Notes under the pieces: generated by a model
The model's database searches: none
The model's input: the letters and a program-made list of their open reading frames with translations, nothing else
Told to the model about the DNA's origin: nothing
Translations under genes and position numbers: made by a program
Part shown: positions 1-5,477 of the stretch, piece by piece
Layout of the letters: each line of letters opens with the position of its first letter
How positions within the stretch are numbered: position 1 is the first letter of the stretch
NCBI GenBank assembly: GCA_016926475.1
Contig: JAFGON010000091.1
Span: forward strand, 1 to 5,477
DNA from: a candidate division WOR-3 bacterium
Lineage (GTDB): Bacteria; SDB-A
Reading direction: 5' to 3'
Length of the DNA: 5,477 bases

Positions 1-1
1 C

Positions 2-676
2 TTATCTGAATATAAAAATACGAAGACATTTAAGACCGTAAAAGAGTATAAAAAAATAATCGATGATTTTGTCTTTTATGAAGATAAAAGAGTTGTTAAG
101 GAAAAACTTCAAAAGTTTATAACCAAAGCAAAGGAAGTAGAAAAGGTTCACATCCATGGACCGATTGCAGATCGCGAGCTTGAAACATTAAAACAAGATT
201 ATGTTATAGCAGATATAGCAGATTCCGATTCAAGTGGTAATCCACAGCCGATTTACAGCAAAAAAAAATATACAGATCAAATCAAAAAGTTTTATAATAA
301 ATTGAAAGACCATATCTACGAATTAAATAAATTTTATCCAACAATCAGAAACAATCCTGAATCTTCAACTTTGATTACTGTTTCAATACTTTTGTCGGTT
401 ATCCTTTTTTTTGCTGGAGTTATATATCCATTAAGTTTTCTGCCTTTGAATGTCGATTCTAAAATTACTTTGTCCTTCTACGCTTTCTTTCCGCTTCTCT
501 TTTCGCTAAAGGGGATAATATTAGCAATTATTTCCGTCATTTATACTGGTATTATGGTCTATTTTAGAATTGAGAATAGACGATTGAAATATAAGGATGA
601 AAAAATTCTATCGTTTTCAGAGTTTCTAAAAGTAGAAACATATTCAAAATATTTTAAATACTATGAAAAAGAGTAA
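2..676 (+). CDS. C-terminal part of an unrecognised membrane protein (5' truncated)
   Basis: The frame is open from the left edge to TAA at 674-676, giving 224 visible residues, so the true start lies outside the window. I do not recognise the family. Visible residues 1-120 are soluble, rich in Lys and Glu, and probably helical. A strongly hydrophobic stretch follows at about residues 123-147 (around ITVSILLSVILFFAGVIY). After a short polar link, a second runs from about 155 to 188 (around FPLLFSLKGIILAIISVIY) and may be one long helix or a hairpin. A charged tail (RIENRRLKYKDEK) follows and by the positive-inside rule should be cytoplasmic. The gene is about 29% GC by hand count, clearly lower than most of the operon downstream, and has a run of nine A at 260-268. 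It is codirectional with mod and 71 bases from it, so cotranscription is possible, but an inverted repeat lies between them. It could be an accessory protein of the defence locus or an unrelated neighbour. That a gene is present is well supported; its function is unknown. Confidence 0.75.
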   Translation, partial: LSEYKNTKTFKTVKEYKKIIDDFVFYEDKRVVKEKLQKFITKAKEVEKVHIHGPIADRELETLKQDYVIADIADSDSSGNPQPIYSKKKYTDQIKKFYNKLKDHIYELNKFYPTIRNNPESSTLITVSILLSVILFFAGVIYPLSFLPLNVDSKITLSFYAFFPLLFSLKGIILAIISVIYTGIMVYFRIENRRLKYKDEKILSFSEFLKVETYSKYFKYYEKE

Positions 677-700
677 AGTATGATATTTGAAATACTTTAC
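673..700. repeat. Perfect 9-bp inverted repeat at the end of the upstream gene
   Basis: The left arm GTAAAGTAT (673-681) is exactly complementary to the right arm ATACTTTAC (692-700), with a 10-base loop. The stop codon of the upstream gene (674-676) lies in the left arm. There is no T-run after the right arm and the stem is AT-rich, so it is a poor intrinsic terminator. It could be an mRNA hairpin protecting or separating the two messages, or a dyad operator. A TATGAT hexamer (679-684) overlaps the left arm and resembles a -10 box, but no good -35 lies 16-18 bases upstream. The repeat is seen directly; its role is inference. Confidence 0.6.
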
Positions 701-730
701 ACTCGTAGTAATTGACGTCGAGTACCATAA

Positions 731-740
731 AGGATAGGTG
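731..740 (+). promoter_or_regulatory. Ribosome binding site of mod
   Basis: AGGATAGGTG contains AGGTG, a good match to the anti-Shine-Dalgarno sequence, with seven bases before the ATG at 748. This decides the start: an in-frame TTG at 712 would add 12 residues but has no comparable ribosome site. I found no convincing sigma-70 promoter in 677-747: TTTACA (696-701) and TTGACG (712-717) resemble -35 boxes but lack a properly spaced -10 partner. Confidence 0.7.
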
Positions 741-747
741 TAAAACA

Positions 748-2928
748 ATGCAATTTTCAGATAATGAAATCAGGGACATAAATCGATATCTTGAGCAGGG
801 AAAACCTCTTCCGGAAAAATATCGCTTTTTACTTTTTGAAGACAAAAGAGAAGTTGAGTTGGTTTGGAATGGCAAAACAAACGAAGTATGCAACGTTGTT
901 TTACCGTTTCAGGTGATTGAGCAGGTGGATGAACCGCGCGCAGAAAAGGACATTAATATCCAGGGATCCCTTTTTGATGTGGATTTTCGCGGACGGCAAT
1001 TGAAAGGCTGGACGAACAAGCTCATTTGGGGCGATAACAAATTGATTTTGAGCAGTCTCAAAAATGGCCCCATGCGCGAAGAGATCGAAAAGCAAGGAGG
1101 GATAAAACTCATTTACATTGACCCGCCGTTTGACGTAGGTGCGGATTTTTCAATGGATATTGAAATCGGCGATGACACGTTTACCAAAAAACCCAACGTG
1201 TTAGAGGAATTGGCCTATAGGGATACTTGGGGAAAAGGTGCAGATAGCTTTATCGCTATGATTTATGAGAGATTGAGTTTAATGCGGGATTTATTGGCGG
1301 AGGATGGGAGTATTTATGTTCATAGTGATTATCGGGTAAATAGCCATGTAAGACTTATTCTTGATGAAATATTTGGAAAGGATTTATTCCAAAATGAAGT
1401 GATTTGGTGTTATCGGGGGATGGCTGTTTCAAAGAATCATTATGTTAGAAGGCATGACAATATTTATTTTTATACAAAGGCAAAAGCATACCCTTTCTAT
1501 TGGGATAGGATAACAGAACCATTAACTGAATCTACTGTGGATAAATATAGGTATGAAGATGAAAAAGGTCGAAAATTTCGACTGCACGGTAGAAATATTC
1601 AAGGTAGTCCTATCCAAAATCATACCGATATTGATATAAAATGGTTGAAAAGAAATCCTGAATTATGTAGAGTTGACTATTTAGATGAAAAAAAAGGTAC
1701 AAAGCCGAGAGATTGGTTTTTAATGGATTATATAAATGTAATGTCTTCTGAAAGAGTTGACTACCCAACACAAAAGCCAGAATCTTTACTTGAAAGAATA
1801 GTCAAAGCCTCTTCTAATAAAGGCGATCTTGTTGCAGATTTCTTCTGTGGTTCTGGTACTACACTAGCCGTTGCAGAAAAACTCGGCAGAAAGTGGATTG
1901 GTTCTGATTTGGGTAAATTTGCAATTCATACCACCCGCAAGCGCATAATCGGCGTTCAGCGACAGATGAAAGAAGCGGGTAAAAATTACAGAGCTTTTGA
2001 AATTCTCAACCTCGGCAAGTACGAACGCCAGCATTATATCGGTGTGAATCCAAATTTGCGCGAAGAAGAAAAGAAAAAACAAATTGAGCAGAAAGAACAG
2101 CATTTCACCGAATTAATTTTGCATGCCTACCGCGCCCAAAGCGTTGATGGATTCCGGGTATTTCAGGGGAAAAAGGCAAATCGACTCGTGGCCATCGGTC
2201 CGATTAATTTGCCCGTGACCCGTCTTTTTGTCGAAGAGATCATTCTCGAGTGTCGGGAAAAACATATCACCAAAGTGGATGTCCTGGCGTTTGAATTTGA
2301 AATGGGTCTTTTCCCGAATATTCAGGAGGAGGCGAAAAACAAAGGTATTGACCTGGCCATGAAATATATTCCCCGGGATGTTTTTGACAAAAGAGCTATT
2401 GAGAAAAATCAGGTAGTATTTCATGACGTTTCTTATATCGAGGTGAAACCTCATTTCAAGAAAAATGCCGTAGCAGTGGAATTGACCGATTTTTCTGTTT
2501 TTTACAATCAGGATTCGATTGCTAATGCAGAATCGAATCTGAAAAACGGAAGCAATAAAATTGTCGTGGAAAATGGACAGATAATTAAAGTCTCAAAGGA
2601 TAAAAACGGGATAACTTCCCGCGAAATATTAACGAAAAAATGGACGGACTGGATTGATTACTGGTCGGTCGATTTTGACTTTGAAAGCAAACGCGAGATC
2701 GTGCAGATAAAAAATGTGAATGGCGAGACAGAGGAGGTTTGGACAGGGGATTTTATTTTTGAGAATGAATGGCAATCCTTCCGCACAAAAAAAGACCGCT
2801 CTCTTGAATTAAAAAGCGTATTTAAGGAATATGACGTTGGCCGGAATAAAATCGCGGTCAAGGTCGTGGATATTTTCGGGAATGATACGATGAAAATCAT
2901 TGAAGTTACTATCGGGGGGAAAAGATAA
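748..2928 (+). CDS. mod: Type III restriction-modification methyltransferase/specificity subunit (adenine-N6 DNA methyltransferase)
   Basis: This 726-residue protein should methylate an adenine in a short asymmetric DNA site using S-adenosylmethionine, and give the Mod-Res complex its specificity. Motif order is that of a beta-class methyltransferase. An LIWGDNK stretch lies at 92-98 and the catalytic DPPF (motif IV) at 125-128, followed by DVGADF. The variable target-recognition region spans roughly 213-340. YPTQKP follows at 339-344, then the SAM-binding DFFCGSGTT (motif I) at 364-372, then WIGSD ending at Asp387. DPPF replaces the commoner DPPY; an aromatic residue is kept, so activity is expected. 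From about 413 to the end there is a long C-terminal region of over 300 residues, closing with a probably beta-rich segment ([14 protein letters not shown] at 632-645, [21 protein letters not shown] near the end). I recall similar endings in homologues of this clade but not in EcoP15I. ATG at 748 is chosen over the in-frame TTG at 712 because of the ribosome site at 731-740. The stop is one base before res, so the two genes form an operon. Confidence 0.93.
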   Translation: MQFSDNEIRDINRYLEQGKPLPEKYRFLLFEDKREVELVWNGKTNEVCNVVLPFQVIEQVDEPRAEKDINIQGSLFDVDFRGRQLKGWTNKLIWGDNKLILSSLKNGPMREEIEKQGGIKLIYIDPPFDVGADFSMDIEIGDDTFTKKPNVLEELAYRDTWGKGADSFIAMIYERLSLMRDLLAEDGSIYVHSDYRVNSHVRLILDEIFGKDLFQNEVIWCYRGMAVSKNHYVRRHDNIYFYTKAKAYPFYWDRITEPLTESTVDKYRYEDEKGRKFRLHGRNIQGSPIQNHTDIDIKWLKRNPELCRVDYLDEKKGTKPRDWFLMDYINVMSSERVDYPTQKPESLLERIVKASSNKGDLVADFFCGSGTTLAVAEKLGRKWIGSDLGKFAIHTTRKRIIGVQRQMKEAGKNYRAFEILNLGKYERQHYIGVNPNLREEEKKKQIEQKEQHFTELILHAYRAQSVDGFRVFQGKKANRLVAIGPINLPVTRLFVEEIILECREKHITKVDVLAFEFEMGLFPNIQEEAKNKGIDLAMKYIPRDVFDKRAIEKNQVVFHDVSYIEVKPHFKKNAVAVELTDFSVFYNQDSIANAESNLKNGSNKIVVENGQIIKVSKDKNGITSREILTKKWTDWIDYWSVDFDFESKREIVQIKNVNGETEEVWTGDFIFENEWQSFRTKKDRSLELKSVFKEYDVGRNKIAVKVVDIFGNDTMKIIEVTIGGKR
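1441..1800 (+). other. Target-recognition segment of mod with foreign base and codon use
   Basis: This part encodes Mod residues 232-351, between the catalytic DPPF motif and the SAM-binding motif, where beta-class type III enzymes carry the target-recognition domain. Hand counts give about 31% GC here, against about 43-44% in 1081-1200 and 1801-2040. All 12 arginine codons here are AGA, AGG or CGA (7, 3 and 2). In 1921-2260, 10 of 11 are CGN, five of them CGC. The left border is gradual, somewhere in about 1250-1440. The right border falls near 1800-1920, after the conserved YPTQKP. This fits replacement of the specificity cassette by recombination; the exact DNA site recognised cannot be read from the sequence. 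Confidence 0.55.
2482..2508 (+). promoter_or_regulatory. Promoter-like sequence inside mod, possibly serving res
   Basis: TTGACC (2482-2487) and TACAAT (2503-2508) each match the sigma-70 -35 and -10 consensus at five of six positions. The 15-base spacer is shorter than the preferred 17. It lies 421 bases before the res start on the same strand, and a perfect inverted repeat begins three bases after the -10. Separate promoters for mod and res have been described in the phage P1 type III system. Chance matches in AT-rich coding DNA are common, so this is weak. Confidence 0.2.
2512..2539. repeat. Perfect 9-bp inverted repeat inside mod
   Basis: GATTCGATT (2512-2520) and AATCGAATC (2531-2539) are exact reverse complements with a 10-base loop, the same geometry as the repeat at 673-700 but a different sequence. 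It encodes Mod residues around [10 protein letters not shown], so it may simply follow from the codons. Its place just after a promoter-like pair makes an operator or a transcript hairpin possible. Confidence 0.4.
2914..2920 (+). promoter_or_regulatory. G-rich ribosome site of res at the end of mod
   Basis: Six G followed by A (2914-2920) lie nine bases before the res ATG and are the only Shine-Dalgarno-like purine run there; pairing would be through GGGG/GGGA rather than the usual AGGAGG. The site is inside the last mod codons, and the res start is one base after the mod TAA (2926-2928). Res translation is therefore probably coupled to ribosomes finishing Mod, a common way to keep the two subunits in balance. 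Confidence 0.5.
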
Positions 2929-2929
2929 A

Positions 2930-5477
2930 ATGGCACTGCATAAAAATTTTCCAAAATCACCTCATGCTGTTTTAGAACCAGACCTGCGCTGGTTTCCAGC
3001 TGATGAAGCCTTGCGAGAACAGGGCTATGAAAAACTTTTGCCTCCGCTTGTGGCGCGACTCAGAAAAGAAGTCAAAGTGTGGAGAGAGGCAGGATATGAG
3101 GGAGCCAGCTCAACAAGCCAGGCGCTTTTAAAATGGTGGTTTAAAACAGAGCATATTTTACCGACTGCAGACGGAAACACGTTTACTTTTCAGTATTATT
3201 TTGCACAACGGGAAGCGGTGGAAACCATCGTCTTTTTGCATGAAATCGTGCAGGTAAAAGATAAATATGATTTGCTCCGTTTTGATAGTTCGGGCGCAGT
3301 GTCGGCTGGCATGTTCCCGGAAACATGGCGCCGGTTTGTTATTAAAATGGCCACGGGAAGCGGAAAGACAAAAGTTTTAAGTCTGATTTTAACATGGTGT
3401 TATTTTCACAAACTGTACGAAGAGGATTCTACACTGGCCAGAAATTTTTTAGTGATAACACCAAATATTATCGTGCTGGATCGAATTCGTTCGGATTTTG
3501 ACGGATTGCGGATATTTTTTGAAGATCCGGTATTACCGGAAAATGGATTTGATGGGCAAAACTGGAAGGATGATTTTCAGCTTTCATTGCATATTCAAGA
3601 TGACGTGAATGTCACCCGCAAAATGGGAAATATTTTCCTCACCAATATTCACCGCGTCTATGACAGCCACCAGAAAGAACCTTCTTTTGATGATGACGAC
3701 CGCACGGAATATTTTTTGGGAAGGCGACCAGTAGGAAAAACCAACGAGTCCAAAATCGAATTGGGTGATATTGTTCGGGACATTGACGAGCTGGTGGTTC
3801 TGAATGATGAAGCCCACCATATCCACGATGAAAGGCTTGAATGGTTCAAGTCGATTGAAGATATTCACAATCGGCTTTTACAAAAAGATGGGTGTTTGTC
3901 TCTACAAGTAGACGTAACCGCCACCCCGAAACACAACAACGGCGCTATTTTTGTACAGACGGTTTCTGATTATCCGTTGGTAGAAGCGATCTACCAGGAC
4001 GTGGTCAAACACCCTGTTCTGCCGGATTCAGCCAGTCGCGCAAAGTTAAGCGAAAAGAAAAGCTCAAAATATACAGAAAAATACGAGGATTATATTCACC
4101 TGGGATTTCTGGAATGGAAAAAGGTCTATGATGAGCATTTGAAAACTGGTAAAAAAGCCATCTTTTTTGTAATGACCGATGACACGAAAAATTGCGATGA
4201 AGTGGCCGAATATCTGGAAAACCGATACCCGGAATTCAAGGATTCGGTTTTGGTGATCCACACAAAAAACAATGGAGAAATTTCTGAAACCGCATCCGGC
4301 AAGAAGAAAGAAGAGTTGGAAGAACTCCGCAAAGCGGCAAATGAAATTGATAATCCAGAGAGTAAATATAAAGCCATTGTTTCTGTACTCATGCTGAAAG
4401 AAGGATGGGACGTGCGCAACGTGATCACGATTGTTGGACTGCGAGCTTATGTATCAAAGAGTAATATCTTGCCAGAGCAAACACTAGGCCGGGGACTCCG
4501 GCGCATGTATCGAGAACAGGACTTGACCGAATATGTCAGCGTCGTGGGAACTGACGCATTTATGGATTTTGTGGAATCAATACAGAATGAAGGAGTTGAA
4601 CTTGAGCGGAAGAGAATGGGAGGAGATTCTACCCCCAAAGCACCCCTCGTCATTGAGGTGGATAATGAAAATACAAAAAAAGATATCGGGAAATTGGATA
4701 TTGAGATACCGGTTTTAACCCCAAGAATATTCCGGGAATATAAAAATCTTTCCGAACTGGATGTGGCCAATTTCGCAATTCAGAAATTGCCGGTCAAACA
4801 ATTCACTGAGGAAGAACAAAGAGAGATTGTGTTTAAGGATATTACAACCAACGAAATTACGCATAAAACTTTGCTTGATAGTGATTTCGTGGCCAACTAC
4901 ACGAGCGTTGTGGGATATTTTACCCAAGTCATCATGAAAGAGCTCCGACTTGTGAGCGGATATGACATTTTGTACGAAAAGGTAAAAACCTTTATTCGTG
5001 ATTTTTTGTTTATTTATTCGGTTGATCTGGAAGACCTGAACATTTTACGCAACCTCTCCGAGCTGGAGGCGACAAAAACAATCATCGAGACATTTAAAAA
5101 GAAGATCAATGAATTGATCATTCTTGACAAGGGAGAAGCCGAAATACGGGATTATATCAAAATCAGCAAGTGCCGTCCGTTTGTGGTCAAAGATCAAGGC
5201 TATTTAGTACCAAAGAAAAGTGCGTTCAATAAGGTAATTGGAGATAGTCACCTTGAGCTAGAGTTTGCGAATTTTCTGGAATCCTGTGAGGATATCATTT
5301 CATATGTTAAAAATTATTTTGCGGTGAATTTCAAGATTGATTATAAAAACAGCTCCGGAGACATATCCAACTATTATCCCGATTTTTTAGTCAAGAAATC
5401 AGAAAAAGAAATTTTTATCATAGAGACAAAAGGGCAGGAAGATTTGGACGTGCCGTTAAAAACAGAACGTCTGGATC
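2930..5477 (+). CDS. res: Type III restriction-modification endonuclease/helicase subunit (3' truncated)
   Basis: The frame is open from ATG 2930 to the right edge, giving 849 residues; full-length relatives are usually about 900-1000, so only the C-terminal tail is missing. Res joins Mod, hydrolyses ATP to communicate along DNA, and cuts unmethylated DNA. The superfamily 2 helicase motifs are all present in order: a Q-like AQREA near 92-96; motif I ATGSGKT at 141-147 (Lys146); motif Ia ITPN ending at 179; LTNIH at 237-241; motif II DEAH at 293-296; motif III TATP at 330-333; motif IV around 409-430; motif V LKEGWDVRNV at 489-498; and motif VI QTLGRGLRR at 517-525. A C-terminal PD-(D/E)XK nuclease follows, with PD at 817-818 and ETK at 832-834 (Asp818, Glu832, Lys834). 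Nothing essential is missing in the visible part. The N-terminal stretch (RWFPADEALREQGYEKLLPPL) is typical of a widespread Res clade. The start is one base after the mod stop, without a separate gap. Confidence 0.94.
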   Translation, partial: MALHKNFPKSPHAVLEPDLRWFPADEALREQGYEKLLPPLVARLRKEVKVWREAGYEGASSTSQALLKWWFKTEHILPTADGNTFTFQYYFAQREAVETIVFLHEIVQVKDKYDLLRFDSSGAVSAGMFPETWRRFVIKMATGSGKTKVLSLILTWCYFHKLYEEDSTLARNFLVITPNIIVLDRIRSDFDGLRIFFEDPVLPENGFDGQNWKDDFQLSLHIQDDVNVTRKMGNIFLTNIHRVYDSHQKEPSFDDDDRTEYFLGRRPVGKTNESKIELGDIVRDIDELVVLNDEAHHIHDERLEWFKSIEDIHNRLLQKDGCLSLQVDVTATPKHNNGAIFVQTVSDYPLVEAIYQDVVKHPVLPDSASRAKLSEKKSSKYTEKYEDYIHLGFLEWKKVYDEHLKTGKKAIFFVMTDDTKNCDEVAEYLENRYPEFKDSVLVIHTKNNGEISETASGKKKEELEELRKAANEIDNPESKYKAIVSVLMLKEGWDVRNVITIVGLRAYVSKSNILPEQTLGRGLRRMYREQDLTEYVSVVGTDAFMDFVESIQNEGVELERKRMGGDSTPKAPLVIEVDNENTKKDIGKLDIEIPVLTPRIFREYKNLSELDVANFAIQKLPVKQFTEEEQREIVFKDITTNEITHKTLLDSDFVANYTSVVGYFTQVIMKELRLVSGYDILYEKVKTFIRDFLFIYSVDLEDLNILRNLSELEATKTIIETFKKKINELIILDKGEAEIRDYIKISKCRPFVVKDQGYLVPKKSAFNKVIGDSHLELEFANFLESCEDIISYVKNYFAVNFKIDYKNSSGDISNYYPDFLVKKSEKEIFIIETKGQEDLDVPLKTERLD

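Noticed and set aside
302-676. A separate 124-residue gene starting at TTG 302
   Set aside because: The same frame is open all the way from the left edge and there is no Shine-Dalgarno sequence before 302, so this is the tail of a longer gene.
712-747. TTG at 712 as the start of mod
   Set aside because: It is in frame but lacks a ribosome site, and the ATG at 748 has AGGTG seven bases upstream. The extra 12 residues also carry no recognisable motif.
2113-2454. Minus-strand open frame inside mod (likewise 654-893, 1864-2103 and 2658-2960)
   Set aside because: These lie opposite conserved mod codons or its edges, have no recognisable protein features and no ribosome sites of note; they are shadows of the coding strand.
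748-2928. Tandem repeat tract for phase variation of mod
   Set aside because: No di- to hexanucleotide tandem array is present in or before mod; only short homopolymers (A8, G6) are seen.
3526-3540. Short palindrome TCCGGTA-T-TACCGGA in res
   Set aside because: Seven-base arms within coding DNA, with no promoter-like context; expected by chance at this length.
4126-4428. Minus-strand open frames inside res (also 3584-3868, 4064-4261, 4447-4770, 4715-4927) and the + strand frame 4533-4718
   Set aside because: All overlap the conserved helicase and linker coding sequence of res, and their Ser-, Phe- or Trp-rich composition is typical of antisense or off-frame reading.
5104-5119. Short palindrome GATCAAT-GA-ATTGATC in res
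   Set aside because: Seven-base arms inside a Lys/Ile/Asn-coding stretch; no terminator T-run and no regulatory context.
1-5477. tRNA, rRNA, CRISPR array, transposon ends or integration sites
   Set aside because: No cloverleaf-like sequence, spaced direct repeats, transposase motifs or terminal repeats were visible. The window is almost fully coding, and its longest gap is 71 bases.

Overview
The window holds the 3' end of an unrecognised membrane-protein gene, followed by a type III restriction-modification operon. All genes read on the + strand. The operon has a complete methyltransferase/specificity gene (mod) and a nearly complete helicase-nuclease gene (res) that runs off the right edge. 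The organism is a bacterium of moderate to low GC with Shine-Dalgarno-type ribosome sites. The sequence does not fix the phylum, and proteins of this Mod/Res clade are spread widely by horizontal transfer.

Layout. Positions 2-676 are the last 224 codons of an AT-rich gene (about 29% GC by hand count) with a hydrophobic C-terminal third; it has no family I recognise. Its stop codon lies in the left arm of a perfect 9-bp inverted repeat (673-700). A 71-base gap carries the mod ribosome site. mod (748-2928, 726 aa) shows the beta-class adenine methyltransferase order: DPPF, then a variable target-recognition segment, then FCGSG, then a long C-terminal region. res starts one base after the mod stop (2930 to the edge, 849 aa visible). 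It carries all core superfamily 2 helicase motifs and a C-terminal PD-(D/E)XK nuclease core.

How it works (family knowledge). Mod recognises a short asymmetric DNA site and methylates an adenine in it. Res joins Mod, and the complex cuts DNA with suitably placed unmethylated sites using ATP hydrolysis. Both enzymes look catalytically intact here. The upstream membrane protein cannot be tied to this function from the sequence.

Best leads. First, base composition and arginine codon use switch sharply inside the target-recognition part of mod, which suggests a swapped specificity cassette. Second, a run of six G just before the mod stop is placed so that losing one G (or a +1 ribosomal shift) would fuse Mod and Res in frame. 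Third, there are two perfect inverted repeats of the same geometry, one before mod and one inside mod beside a promoter-like sequence that might serve res. I do not see a previously undescribed system; the module is a known type in a clade unlike the EcoP1/EcoP15 prototypes.
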